Part shown: piece by piece, positions 1-11,760 of the stretch
Position numbering within the stretch: the stretch's first letter is position 1
How the letters are laid out: each line of letters opens with the position of its first letter
DNA from: Arachis hypogaea
Lineage: Eukaryota; Streptophyta; Magnoliopsida; Fabales; Fabaceae
NCBI RefSeq assembly: GCF_003086295.3
Contig: NC_092044.1
Coordinates: forward strand, 70,918,528-70,982,527
DNA length: 64,000 nucleotides
Direction of reading: 5' to 3'
The notes under the pieces: generated by a model
Databases searched by the model: none
The model's input: the letters and a program-made list of their open reading frames with translations, nothing else
Told to the model about the DNA's origin: nothing
Translations under genes and position numbers: made by a program

Positions 1-2
1 TC

Positions 3-1244
3 AAAGAAATAGAAAAACCTCAAACTTCAAAGAAGGGGAAGCAAATCATGGAGGAGCCATCACAAGAACAGAGGAAGTTAGTGAAGAATTATATCCCTCC
101 TTTGCCATACCCTCAAATGTTTAACAAGGAGATCAAAGACCAACAATTCCCTAAGTTCTTAGAGGTATTCAAGAAGCTAGAGATCAATATTCCACTTTCT
201 GAAACTCTAGAACAAATGCCTCTATATGCAAAATTCCTCAAAGAGCTCATCAACAAGAAAAGGAGTTGGAATGAGAAGGAGACAATAATTTTAACACAAG
301 AATGCAGTGCTGTCATCCAAAGAGGCCTTCCTCCAAAGCTTAAACATCCAGGAAGCTTCATCCTATCCTACACTATAGGCAATAGAACATTGGATAAAGC
401 TCTATGTGACTTAGGAGCTAGCATCAATTTGATGCCCCCTCGCTAATGAAGAAGCTTGCAATAGAGGAATTCAAGCCTACCAGGATGTCACTCCAAATGG
501 CTAACAGATTACTCAAGATACCAAATAGGGTTGTGGAAAATTTATTAGCAAAGATTGGAGAGTTCATTTTTCCTACTGACTTTGTTATCCTGGACATGGA
601 AGAAGAGGGACACAGTTCAATTATATTGGGACGTCCTTTCTTAGCAACAGCAAGAGCCATCATTGATGTGGAGAAAAGGGAGATGACACTCATGGTGCAT
701 GATGAAAAGATGATCATCAATGTCTTCAAAACCATGCAATATCCTCTAGAGAAGGAAAGGCATATGAGAGTGGAGATGATAGAAGAAGTGGAGGAGGAGC
801 TACTGGAAGATGACAACCAGGAGGAACAAGAAGAGGAAATAGAGGTGGAACAAGAGTTCATAGAAGAGGAAGTGGTGGAGATTGCCATTGAAGGCAAGGA
901 AAAGGAGAAACCAAAAAAGAGTTAAAGCCTCTTCCCCCTCATCTCAAATACGTGTTTCTTGGAGAAGAAGAGGCCCTGCCAATGATCATAAACTCCTTCT
1001 TGAACATGGAAGAAGAAACAAAACTGATTGAAGTGTTAAAAGCTCACAAGACAGCCTTGGGTTGGACAATTGAGGATATCAAAGGCATCAGCCCTGCCAT
1101 TTGTATGCATAAAATTCTATTGGAGGAAGATTCAAAGACTGTGGTTCAACCCCAAAGAAGACTTAACCCAACCATGAAGGAGGTGGTTCAAAAAGAAGTG
1201 ATAAAGCTATGGAATGCTGGGATAATCTTTCCAATCTCTGACAG
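3..1244 (+). pseudogene. Broken gag C-terminus / retropepsin / start of RT (element B)
   Basis: The frame is open from the window edge. It encodes the gag-protease linker (PPLPYPQ; QECSAVIQ) and the retropepsin active-site region ALCDLGASINLMP at about 394-435. A single-base loss in the C run near 432-437 shifts the frame. The protease then continues from 446 with the conserved ILGRPFLATARAIIDVEK segment and an acidic, glutamate-rich linker. A second one-base shift in an A run near 915-925 moves into a third frame (from 952, FLGEEEALP), which reaches the conserved RRLNPTMKEVVQKEV segment that precedes RT. The coding sequence is cut at 1244 by a solo LTR and resumes at 2957. Two frameshifts plus an insertion make it non-functional. 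Confidence 0.85.
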
Positions 1245-2956
1245 TGATGAGCGGATAATTTATACGCTTTCTGGCATTGATTTTAGGTAGATTTTAGTAT
1301 GATTTAGTTAGTTTTTAGTAAATAATTATTAGTTTTTAAGCAAAATTCACATTTCTGGACTTTACTATGAGTTTGTGTGTTTTTCTATGATTTCAGGTAT
1401 TTTCTGGCTGAAATTGAGGGACCTGAGCAAAAATCTGATTCAGAGGTTGAAAAAGGACTGCAGATGCTGTTAGATTCTGACCTCCATGCACTTGAAATGG
1501 ATTTTCTAGAGCTACAGAAGCCCAATTGGCCCGCTCTCAATTGCGTTGGAAAGTAGACATCTTGGGCTTTCCAGCATTATTTAATAGTCCATACTTTGTC
1601 CAAGTTTTGACGATGTAAACTGGCATTCAAACGCCAACTCCCTGCCCTACTCTAGCATTAAACGCCAGAAACAGGATAAAAGCTAGAGTTAAACGCCCAA
1701 ACTGGCATGAAAGCTGGCGTTTAACTCCAAGAAAAGTCTCTACACATGAAAGCTTCAATGCTTAGCCCAAGCACACACTAAGTGGGCCCGGACGTAGATT
1801 TCTACATCATTTACTTATTTCTGTAAACCCTAGTAACTAGTCTAGTATAAATAGGACCTTTTACTATTGTACTCACATCTTTGGATTATCCTTAGATCAT
1901 CTTTGGAACGTTTTTCCTTAGACTTGGAGGCTGGCCACTCGGCCATGCCTAGACTATTTTCACTTGTGTATTTTCAACGGTGGAGTTTCTACACCTCATA
2001 GATAAAGGTGTAGAGCTCTGCTGTTCCTCGAGTATTAATGCAAAGTACTGTTGTTCTTCTATTCAATTCAAGCTTATTCTTATTCTAAGATATTCGTTCA
2101 CACACAAGAACATGATGAATGTGATGATTATGTGACACTCATCACCATTCTCACTTATGAACGCGTGCCTGACAAACACTTCCGTTCTGCATGAAAACAA
2201 GCTTGAATGCATATCTGTTGGGTCTTTAATCAACGATTCACATTGTTTCCCCTCTGACAATGGGGCATCTGAATTTGAGATTAGAATCTTCGTGGTATAA
2301 GCTAGAATCAATTGGCAGCATTCATGAGATTCGGAAAGTCTAAACCTTGTCTGTGGTATTCTGAATAGGATCTGGGAAGGGGTGACTGTGATGAGCTTCA
2401 AACTCATGACTGTTGGGCATAGTGACAGATGAAAAAGGATCACTAGATCCTATTCCAACACAAGTGAGAACCAACAGCTGATTAGCAATGCGATATCTCT
2501 GCCTGGTATTTTTCATCCGAGATGAGAAATCTGACAGTTGATTAGCCGTACAGAAACCATAGAGGACCATTTTCACTGAAAGGACGGGAGGTAGCCATTG
2601 ACAATGGTGATCCCCAACATACTGCTTGCCATGGAATGAAGTATGAATGATTGAATGAAGAGAGTAGGAAAGCAAAGATTCAGAAGGAATAATGCATCTC
2701 CATACACTTATCTGAAATTCCCACTAATGAATTACATAAGTATCTCTATCTTTATTTTATGTTTATTTATCTTTTAATTATCAAAGCTTCATAACCATTT
2801 GAATCCGCCTAACTGAGATTTACAAGATGACCATAGCTTGCTTCAAGCCAACAATCTCCGTGGGATCAATCTTTACTCACGTAAGGTATTACTTGGACAA
2901 CCCAGTGCACTTGCTGGTCAGCTGCACGAAGTTGTGTATCACGATTTTGTGTACCA
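1245..2956 (+). mobile_element. Solo LTR, FIDEL-type, inserted in pol of element B
   Basis: It starts TGATGAGCGGATAATTTATA and ends with a ..gtacca tail like the other FIDEL-type LTRs here. It is flanked by gacag (1240-1244) and gacaa (2957-2961), a 5-bp target-site duplication with one mismatch. With one TSD copy removed, the pol reading frame joins on either side at a serine codon. There is no internal region, so it is the product of LTR-LTR recombination. Length 1712 bp. Confidence 0.9.
1846..1855 (+). promoter_or_regulatory. LTR TATA box (solo LTR)
   Basis: TATAAATAGG, shared with the other FIDEL-type LTRs at the same relative place. About 75-95 bp downstream is the GGCTGGCC..GGCCATGCC inverted repeat (1929-1949). 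Confidence 0.7.
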
Positions 2957-4241
2957 GACAATTCATGGGTGAGCCCGGTTTAACTTGTACCAAAGAAGGG
3001 AGGAATGACAGTCATCTCCAATGAGAAGAATGTGTTAATTCTCACAAGGACAGTAATTGGATGGAGGATGTGCATAGATTATAGAAGATTGAATGATGCT
3101 ACAAGGAAAGATCACTTCCATCTTCCCTTCATTGATCAGATGTTGGAAAGATTGGCAGGCCATGCTTATTATTGCTTCCTGGATGGGTATTCCAGGTATA
3201 ATCAGATAGTGGTGGATCCGAAGGACCAAGAAAAGATCTCCTTCACATGTTCATTTGGAGTTTTCACCTACAGAAGGATGCCATTTGGGCTATGCAATGC
3301 CCCAGCCACCTTTCAAAGGTGTATGCTTTCCATTTTCTCTGACATGGTGGAAAAATTTTTAGAAGTCTTCATGGATGATTTTTTTGTCTTTGGCAATTCA
3401 ATTAACACTTGCTTGCATCATTTAACTCTTGTTTTGAAAAGATGCCAAGAAACTAACCTGGTATTGAATTTGGAGAAATGCCATTTCATGGTTCCTGGAG
3501 GGATAGTTCTTGGGCATAAAGTTTCAAGCAAAGGTATAGAAGTTGACAAGGCTAAAATAGAAATCATTGAAAAGCTTCCTATACCTGTTAATGTGAAAAC
3601 AATAAGGAGTTTTCTTGGGCATGCTGGTTTTTACAGGAGGTTCATCAAAGATTTTTCAAAAATAGCAAAACCATTGAGCAATATGCTAATGATTGATAGT
3701 CCTTTCATCTTTGATGACAATCGCAAGCATTCCTTTGAAACTTTAAAGAGAAAACTCATCACAACACCAATTATCATACCCCTTGATTGGGAATTGCCTT
3801 TTGAACTAATGTGTGATGCAAGTGACTTTGCAATTGGTGCTGTATTGGGGCAAAAGAAAGACAAGCTGCACCATGTTATATATTATGCTAGCAAGGTGTT
3901 AAATGAAGCACAAAAAAATTATACCACCACTGAGAAAGAGCGTTTGGTAATTGTATATGCATTTGATAAATTTAGACAATACTTGATTGGTTCAAAGGTT
4001 ATAGTGTATACTGATTATGCTGCTCTTAAGTATCTAATGTCTAAACAGGATTCAAAGCCAAGGCTTATTAGGTGGGTGCTGCTGCTACAAGAGTTTGATA
4101 TTCAAGTGAGAGATTGGAAAGGGAATGAAAACCAAGTAGCAGACCATTTGTCAAGAATATCACAAGAAGCTAATCAAGCTCCACACTTAGTGAATGAAAG
4201 CTTTCCAGATGAACATGCACCTCCTATAAATCCAACAAGCT
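2957..4241 (+). pseudogene. Reverse transcriptase / RNase H of element B
   Basis: Ty3-type [40 protein letters not shown] and the catalytic FMDDFFVF (a YxDD variant; two Asp retained). RNase H follows, with [15 protein letters not shown] (first Asp), TTTEKE (Glu) and [10 protein letters not shown], where the usual His after TD has become Tyr. There is an in-frame stop near 2980 just after the solo-LTR junction; from about 3005 the frame is open to a frameshift near 4225-4245, after which the integrase reads in another frame. Both catalytic domains are recognisable, but the enzyme cannot be made whole. Confidence 0.88.
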
Positions 4242-5510
4242 CCATGGTTTGTAGACATTGCAAATTACAAGGTTGGAAGGAAGATCCCTCAAGAATTCAC
4301 CAAGAAACAAGTGAAGAAGCTGCACAATAAAGCCAAGAAATTCTTATGGGAGGAACCATTCTTATTCAAGAGGTGTCCATATGGAATGATTAGGAAATGT
4401 GTTCCTGAGAGTGAAATGAGGGACATACTATGGCATTGTCATGGTGGACACTTTGGACCAGAAAGAACAGCAGCCAAAGTACTTCAAAGTGGATTTTATT
4501 GGCCAACCATCTTCAAGGATGCTAGAGAGTTTGTTCATCAATTCAATGAGTGCCAAAGAGCTGAAGGATTGATAAGAAAGAATGAGATGTCTCAGAACTA
4601 CATCTTAGAAGTAGAACACTTTGATCTGTGGGGAATAGATTTTATGGGCCCCTTTCAATCCTCATATTCTTTTAAATACATACTTGTAGCAGTAGAATAT
4701 GTCTCGAAGTGGGTGGAATCCATATCAACAACCACATGCGATGCACAAATTGTCCTTCAATTCCTTAAGAAGCACATTTTTACTAGATATGGAGTGCCTA
4801 AGGGTCTTGTCAGTGATGGTGGTAGTCATTTTTGCAATAAACAGATGGAGAAACTACTTCACAAATATGGAGTGATGCATAAAGTAGCTACATCATATCA
4901 TCCACAGACCAATGGCCAAGCAGAGCTTGCAAATAGGGAGTTGAAGAGGATTCTGGAGAAGATAGTGGGGAGTACAAGAAAGAATTGGGCCAGAAAATTA
5001 GAAGATGCTCTTTGGGCATATAGAACAGCATTCAAAACCCCCATTGGAAAGTCTCATTTTCAGCTGTTATATGGCAAGTTTTGTCACCTTCCTGTAGAGA
5101 TTGAGCATAAAGCTTTCTGGGCTACCAAACTCCTCAACCTTGATTCTCAAGCAGCAGGAGAAAAAAGGTTGTTGCAATTAAATGAGTTGGAGGAGTTTAG
5201 ACTGGAAGCCTATGAAAATGCTAAGATATACAAGGAAAAAGCTAAGAGATGGCATGATAAGAAGATCTCAAAGAAGGAGTTCAAACCAGGACAACAAGTA
5301 CTCTTGTATAACTCCAGGCTCAAAGTTTTCCCTGGCAAACTCAAGTCTAAATGGACTGGTCCCTACTTGGTGACAAAGGTTCTTCCTTATGGAATCCTTG
5401 AACTGTTAGATGAAGCAACAAAGAACAATCTCACAGCAAATGGTCATAGGGCAAAGCATTACTTGGGAGACAATTGGGACAAAGAAAAGGAAAATCAGAA
5501 ATTAAGCTAA
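4242..5510 (+). pseudogene. Integrase of element B
   Basis: In order: an N-terminal zinc-binding region (WHCH, GGHF; then FNECQ, where the first Cys of the C-x2-C pair is Phe-flanked and missing), and the catalytic core with WGIDFMGPF (first Asp), VSDGGSHFCN (second Asp) and [13 protein letters not shown] (Glu). The C-terminal SH3-like part is GKLKSKWTGPY..NGHRAKHYL. The frame is open from about 4242 to the stop at 5510, so this domain is nearly intact, but it is out of frame with RT upstream. It is followed after 45 nt by hairpin I. Confidence 0.87.
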
Positions 5511-5540
5511 GCAAGAATGAAGGATGTCAATCTAGTGACA

Positions 5541-5571
5541 TTAAAAGAGCGCTTGTTGGGAGGCAACCCAA
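5541..5571 (+). other. Conserved post-pol hairpin I (element B)
   Basis: It sits 30-60 nt after the pol stop. The sequence has AGAGCGCTTG followed by the stem-loop TTGGG-AGGCAA-CCCAA (5556-5571). Equivalent hairpins lie at 12170, 23027, 42526, 51254 and 58420 in other elements. The function is unknown. Confidence 0.7.
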
Positions 5572-7021
5572 TCAAAGGTAGATTTCTTTTCTTAACTAAT
5601 TCAATAAGAGGATTAGGTAGTTTTATCTGTATTGCAAGGAGCTAGATTTGGTGTTACACACCAAAACAATTTAAAGGGGAATGAAGGAAGCTAAGTTTGG
5701 TGTTCCACCCATTTAAAAAGACATTTCAACCCTCTGAACAAATGGCTACTAGCTCCAAGAAATCAGGAAAACCACTAAACCACTGTCTGTTTTCTAGTTT
5801 TTAGCTTCATTACTTTCAACAAAAGCACAAGGTGTCATGTAACTGATGCATCATAGATAGTAGCTAGGAACTAAGTTTGGTGTCCCCTCACCAAAGTAAG
5901 TTCAAGTTCATGCTAACCATTTGCCTAAGTGCTTGGAAAAACAAGCAACTTTCAAAAAAATTTATGCAGAAAAAGACATTCAGCTTCTTCAAATGATCAT
6001 CACTAAGAGAAATGCAAAGGTAAAAGATGATGATGACAAAAGGGAAGCTGTAAGACACTCTTGAGAGCTTGTATTATCACAAAACTCACTTTGTTTTGAA
6101 ACATTCTGCATAAGAAGTTGCTGGTTGCCTTGATGCTTACTTCAAATAATGCAAATTTTGATGTCTGCACTAGCATGAATGCTTGTTATCAATCATCTGC
6201 TTAAATTTTGTTTTGTTCCCTTTTTGCATTAATAAAGAGAAAATGTTTGAAATAGAAAGTGAATGTCCAATGTGGTAGGAATTAGAATGAAGTTTAGTGG
6301 TGGTGCTTACTTGATTTAATGAATAACTCAATAATAAAAGCTGCATAATAGAAAACTCTTTGTAGTATGAACTAAGCTGCTGCTATAAAGCCTTCTATTA
6401 ATGAGCATCCCTTGAGAATAAAGCAAAGTAAGAAAGAAAAAGAAAAGAAAAGCCAAGAGTTGGCAAAGAAACAAACAATAAGGCTAGACACCAATAGCTT
6501 GGACCCTAGGGCATATGCCTGTGGTGCTTTTGTACTGGGATGTGCTTGGACAATTAGGTTCTTAGGAGTATTTTAAAACTTGGTAACTTGGATTAAATAA
6601 TCTGGGATTACCAACCGAAAGTCCATTATCAAAAGCAACCTAGTTACAAAGCATTTAGTAATCCAAAGAGATGATGGGCATCAATGTTCCTAGGAAGAAA
6701 TTGTGAGCCAAGTGTTTGTAGTGAAGAAGTGTTGAGCATAATTAAGCCAAAGGCTGCTGCAACACTTGCCACTAAGCCTTTATCAAGCAATAAGCTTTCT
6801 AAGCAAAAGAAAGAAAGAAAAAGCTAACAGGGATCAATCAAAAAGCAAGGAATTATAGCATCAACTCTAGTGAACGTTCAAAGAGGTATTTCATATATAT
6901 CAGCAAGGAATAAATGAGCTACATTTATCTGCATAAAATCCCATGAACCAAGTTCTATTATCTGCAGAATAAGGACATGAATGCTTCTCTGTTTGATTTC
7001 ATTTCTTCTCATGTTTAGTGC
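5572..7021 (+). other. Non-coding 3' internal region of element B
   Basis: No protein-like frame was seen. It contains two copies of CTAAGTTTGGTGT (5691 and 5871). The block around 6480-6730 has a reverse-complement relative in element D at 30590-30780, showing that B and D are related families. Unlike the FIDEL-type elements, no extra 3' ORF is recognisable. Confidence 0.65.
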
Positions 7022-7057
7022 TTGCTTAGGGACAAGCAATATTTAAGTTTGGTGTTG
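7022..7057 (+). other. Hairpin II plus PPT-position motif before the 3' LTR (element B)
   Basis: TTGCTT-AGGGAC-AAGCAA (7022-7039) is followed by ATTTAAGTTTGGTGTTG, which abuts the LTR start at 7058. This is where the polypurine tract for plus-strand priming is expected, though the motif is not purine-pure. Confidence 0.65.
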
Positions 7058-7727
7058 TGATGACAAGTCATCTTATGCTACCTTTTCAAACATTTTTCAC
7101 TTGTTTCATTAGGTTTTATGCACTTTCTTGTACTATAAGTAAGTGATTTGGAGTGAATTTTTATGGTTATGTTAAACCAATCAACCATCATTTAATTGAC
7201 ACAAAATCACAGGGTTTAAGCTAGAATTAGTTGATTTTATGAATGATTCAGAAACCTTGTGAATTTGGTAATACTTTGATATGTTTGTTTGGTTGCTTGT
7301 AAGTGAAGAAATGGTGAAGAAAAGAAAGAGCCATAAAAGCGTAGCACTCAAGGAACAAGGCCAACACTTAAGGAATGTAAAGGCAGGTAGTGCTCAAAGA
7401 GTGAGCGGATCGTTCAAAGAATGAACGCTAGTGGAGAGGCCAAGTGCTCACACAAGGGTTCAAAGAGGAAGCAAGGCCAAGCATAGCGCTTGAACGTCCC
7501 AACGGAGCGCTCAACAATAGCGCTCTAACAAGGCCAGCGCTCAAATGAAGTGAGCGCTACATTCACTTGAGGCAACGTTCTCGTGGCCCACATGAAGAAA
7601 GGCAAAGCTCGCACAAGGGAAGCAAGAATGCTACGTTCACACACTTAACTGAGCGCTACGGGAAAAGAGGAAATTAGCACAAAGAGAAGCAATGACCAAG
7701 GCTCGAAGGGGGAACAAAAGGAGATAG

Positions 7728-9371
7728 TGGTGCATGAAGTTGTGATCTCTAACAATGGCGCTCAACTTGGTATGCGCATTCATAATCTCAGCACTTTCTT
7801 TACAACTCTGCACAACTAACCAGCAACTGCACTGGGTCGTCAAAGTAATAAACCTTACGTGAGTAAGGGTCGATCCCACGGAGATTGTCGACTTGAAGCA
7901 AGCAATGGTCACCTTGTAAATCTCAGTCAGGCAGATTAAAATGGTTATGGAGTTTTATAATTAAAATATAAATAAAACACAAAGTAAGATAGAGATACTT
8001 ATGTAATTCATTGGTGAGAATTTCAGATAAGTGCATAGAGATGCTTTGTTCCTGTTGAATCTCTACTTTCCTACTGCCTCCATCCAATCCTTCATACTCC
8101 TTTCCATGGCAAGCTGTATGTAGGGCATCACCGTTGTCAATGGCTACTTCCCGTCCTCTCAGTGAAAATGGTCTAAATGCGCTGTCACCGCACGGCTAAT
8201 CATCTGTCAGTTCTCGATCATGTTGGAATAGAATCCAGTGATCCTTTTGCGTCTGTCACTACGCCCAACATTCGCGAGTTTGAAGCTCATCACAGTCATC
8301 CTTTCCTAGATCCTACTCGGAATACCACAGACAAGGTTTAGACTTTCCGGATTTCAGGAATGGCCGCCAATAATTCTAGCTTATACCACGAAAACTCCGG
8401 TCTTTCAGAATAGAGGCTAAGAGATATACGCTCGATCTAAGGTAGAACGGAAGTGGTTGTCAGGCACGCGTTCATAGGTTGAGAATAGTGATGAGTGTCA
8501 CGGATCATCACATTCATCAGGTTGAAGTGCAAGCAAATATCTAAGAATAAGAATAAGCATGAATTGAATAGAAAACAGTACTAATTGCATTAATACTCGA
8601 GGAACAGCAGAACTCCACACCCTTAATCTATGGTGTGTAGAAACTCCACAATTGAAAATACATAAGAACAAGGTCTAGGCATGGCCGAATGGCCAGCCTC
8701 CCCAAACGACATGTGAATTTGAAAATAGGAAAAAAGACCCCTAGTACAATAGTAAAAAGTTCTATTTATAATGAACTAGCTACTAGGGTTTAGAAAAATA
8801 GGTAAATGATGCAGAAATCCACTTCCGGGCCCACTTGGTGTGTGCTTGGGCTGAGCATTGAAGCTTTCATATTAGAGGTCTTCCTTGGAGTTAAATACCA
8901 GCTTTGATGCCAGTTTGGGCGTTTAACTCTAACTTTTATGACAGTTCTGGCGTTTTGACAACAGGAAAAGGCAGAGAGTTGGCGTTTTGACGCCATTTTA
9001 CGTCGTCAAAACTCATGCAAAGTATAGACTATTATATATTTCTGGAAAGCCCTGGATATCTACTTTTCAACGCAATTGAGATCGCTCTATTTGGAGTTCG
9101 GTAACTCCAGAAAATCCACTTCAAGTGTAGAGAGGTCAGAATCCAGCAGCATCTGCAGTCCTTTGTCAGCCTCTGAATCAGATTTTTGCTCAGGTCCCTC
9201 AATTTCAGCCAGAAAATACCTAAAATCATAGAAAAACACACAAACTCGTAGTAAAGTCCAGAAATGTGAATCTTGCTTAAAAACTAATAAAAATATACTA
9301 AAAACTAACTAAATCATACTAAAAACTATATGAAAACAATGCTGAAAAGCGTATAAATTATCTGCTCATCA
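7728..9371 (-). mobile_element. Solo LTR, FIDEL-type, inserted in the 3' LTR of element B
   Basis: It is read on the minus strand: the + strand starts TGGTGCATGAA and ends ..TCTGCTCATCA. It is flanked by gatag (7723-7727) and gctag (9372-9376), a 5-bp TSD with one mismatch. There is no internal region. It contains TATA (rc at 8761-8770) and the GGCATGGCC..GGCCAGCC inverted repeat (8678-8698). Confidence 0.88.
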
Positions 9372-9474
9372 GCTAGCACCCTTGGTCCATTTTCAATCAA
9401 ATGCCATCTTGGATCCACTTCTTCACCAATTTGAAAAGCCCACTCCAAGTTCTGAAAACCAAAAATAGAAAGTG

Positions 9475-9484
9475 TATAAATAGG
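9475..9484 (+). promoter_or_regulatory. TATA box of element B LTR
   Basis: TATAAATAGG in the LTR, followed by a T/C-rich leader. It is likely the start-site promoter of the element. Confidence 0.6.
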
Positions 9485-10029
9485 AGTTAATTTGATTTGT
9501 AAAGGACCTGGAGGTCATTTTTTTAGTTTTCACTTTTAATCTTCATTTGTCTTTGAATTTGGGATTTGGGAATTGGATCTAGCTTTCTATTTTCATTTTC
9601 TTTTCTTATGCAACTTCTACTGTCTATTCTTGGATTTCGAATTGAAATTGAAAAGCTCCATTGATTCTAAATCTGGGAATCATCTTTCACTCTTCTTCTC
9701 AATTGTTCTAAGAATTGGATCTGAGTTTAGTTTTCTGTTTTCATTTTCTTCTTCTGCAAATACTTTTCTGTTTGATCAAGAGAGCAATTAAGATCTAGAT
9801 CTGCTGTCTAATCTCATTTCTCTTCTTTGATCTTTAATTCCTCCTTAGGATTTCATAAGTGATTCAAGTTTTCTTGCTGTTTTTTTTTATTCTTCAAGAA
9901 ATTTTACAATTCTGTTGGCTACTGAGCTGAATTTCTTCATCTCAGAGCTCTCTGATCTTTTCTAACTTGCAATTTCTTGTTAAATTCTGAATCCCAGTAC
10001 CCAAATCCTTTTACTCTTCAAGCAATTTA

Positions 10030-10175
10030 CATTTCTCAGCAATTTAGATTCATTAATTTACATTTCTTGCACTTTAAGTTTCTGCAATTTATATTTCTTG
10101 CAATTTAAGTTTCAGCTCGTTTGCTTTCTTGCACTCTAAGTTTCATGCAATTTACTCTTTCTACACTTTAGATTC
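10030..10175 (+). repeat. Degenerate short repeat in LTR leader
   Basis: Words like TTTCTTGCAATTTAAGTTTC recur several times. The LTR of element D carries the same words reverse-complemented at about 28075-28290. Confidence 0.55.
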
Positions 10176-10377
10176 AGTCAATTTCCCCTCTCCCTTTCAT
10201 TTACATGCAATTTAGCTTCTGTTAATCAAAATTCACTCAAATTATCAACTATTTGCTTAGCTAAATTCATCACCTAACTAAATTGCTCAATCAATCAATC
10301 TCTATGGGATCGACCTCACTCTTGCAACCCGGTACACTTGTCGGTGAGTTTGTGTGGAATTGTTTTTCCTTCGTCAA

Positions 10378-11736
10378 ATATGGAAACCTCTAAGCAGAGC
10401 CATTCCGACTTAGCCATTCTAGTCTCCAGCCTCACTAAGACCATCCATAGTTTCATTAATGAAACAAGGTCCTCCATTAGAAACTTGGAGGTACAGGTTG
10501 GTCAACTGTGCAAGAGGATCCCTGAGACACCTCCTGACACTCTTCCCAGTAACACTGAGGTGAATCCTAGAGAAGAGTGCAAGGCTATAACCATGGAAGT
10601 TGAGGCCGAAATTGAGGAGATTGGGAAGGCGTTGAATGCCAGTGAAGAAGCCTTCACTGAGCGTTTAACGCCCACAATGGCAGCAAGCCTAACGTAAAAC
10701 GCCAGTGAGAAAGCCCTCACTGGGCGTTTACGCCCATCCTGGCAGAAAAGCTGGCGTTGAACACCATCCAGGGAGCACTGACTGGGCGTTCAACGCCCAA
10801 ACAGGAAAGCTTTCTGGCGCTGAACGCCAGTGAGGAACCCCACACTAGGTGTTCAATGCCCAACCATGCAGCCATTCTGGCACTGAACGCTAGTGAGGAA
10901 CCCTTCTCCAGGAGTTCAACGCCCACCAGCCCAGGGAAGTCGGTGTTGAATGCTAGCAAGGACATCCCTGCTTTTTTTTCAATGCCCAGAATGCTAGATG
11001 AACTGGTGTTTAATGCTAGTCAGGCTGGGCAGCAAGGGCATTCAACGCCCAATAAGCTGACAGAGCTAGCGTTGAACGCAGTGAAAACACACCCCTTGAA
11101 TGCTTAAAGCCCACTCAAGAACCCTCTATCTCAGAACCAAAGGAAACCATAAAGATTATTGAGGTTCCTTTTAGTGCACTTCTACAGTGTATGAGTTCTG
11201 ATGACTATTCATCCTCAAATGAGGATGAAAACACTAGGGAAGAGCAAGTTGCTCGATACCTAGGAGTTCTTATGAGGCTGAATGCCAAGATATTTGGTAC
11301 TAAGCCCTTGGAGGAAGAACATCCACTGCTTACCAAAGAACTCCATGCTTTGGTTCAACAAGAGCTACCTCAGAAGCTTCCAAATCTTGGACGCTTTCTA
11401 ATTCCTTGCACCGTAGGCAACATGACCTTTGATAAGGCTCTGTGTGACCTAGGGTGAAGCAATAACCTCATGCCACTCTCTGTAATGGAGAAGCTGAGAA
11501 TCCTTGAAGTACAAGCTGCACACATCTCATTAGAGATGGCAGACAAGACCATGAAGAAGCCATATGGCTTAGTGAAGGATGTCTTGGTTAAAGTTGAAAA
11601 CCACTACATCCTTGCAAACTTCATAGTCTTGGACATTGGAGAGGATGAGGATGACAATGTCATCTTTAGAAGACCCTTTTTAGCTATTACAAAAGCCTTG
11701 ATTAATGTAGCTAAAGGAGAAATGGTTTTCCAATAA
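10378..11736 (+). pseudogene. gag C-terminus and retropepsin of element A, broken
   Basis: The first part (KQSHSDLAILVSSL..SSIRNLEVQVGQL) is a coiled-coil-like gag segment nearly matching the gag at 58848-60536. From about 10620 to 11106 the sequence becomes a GC-rich repeat giving 'ALNASEE..' peptides with frame breaks. From 11191 it encodes DDYSSSNEDE.. leading to the protease site KALCDLG, where a TGA replaces the codon after DLG (near 11455). The protease resumes at 11470 (LSVMEKLRI..) and carries an RRPFLAITKALINV segment. The stop in the active-site loop abolishes the protease. Confidence 0.82.
10627..11106 (+). repeat. Tandem GGCGTT/AACGCC palindromic repeats in gag
   Basis: About six degenerate units of roughly 80 bp, each with a half-palindrome pair such as GGCGTTGAAC..GTTCAACGCC. 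The same vocabulary appears in the U3 of FIDEL-type LTRs and at 12340-12425, 42055-42375, 46490-46625, 58225-58282 and 61460-61545. Confidence 0.75.
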
Positions 11737-11760
11737 AAAAAGGACTATATCTTATTCAAG

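Larger units (their letters stand above)
1..10376 (+). mobile_element. Element B: Athila/Tat-like Ty3-gypsy retrotransposon, 5' truncated by window
   Basis: The order is gag-protease, RT/RNase H, integrase, a long non-coding 3' region and a 3' LTR, which is the Ty3-gypsy pol order. The 5' LTR and most of gag lie outside the window. Two solo LTRs of another family are inserted in it (1245-2956 and 7728-9371), and the coding frames carry several breaks, so it is an old copy. It ends at 10376 (LTR end ttcgtca), where gag sequence of element A resumes at once, so B inserted into A. The family name is by resemblance of the pol proteins; no search was run. Confidence 0.8.
7058..10376 (+). repeat. 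3' LTR of element B (split)
   Basis: It starts TGATGACAAG directly after the PPT-position motif and ends ..CTTCGTCA at 10376. About 1.67 kb is native; the rest is a solo LTR at 7728-9371. The upstream part holds many GAGCGCT/AACGTTC-type palindromic words (7330-7640). It has a TATA box at 9475-9484, a T-rich leader, and the conserved GGGATCGACC..ACTC..GGTACACTTGTCGG tail near 10306-10345. Confidence 0.8.

Noticed and set aside
2063..2675. Minus-strand frames in the solo LTR
   Set aside because: The same frames appear in every FIDEL-type LTR copy as by-products of the conserved LTR sequence, with no protein signature.
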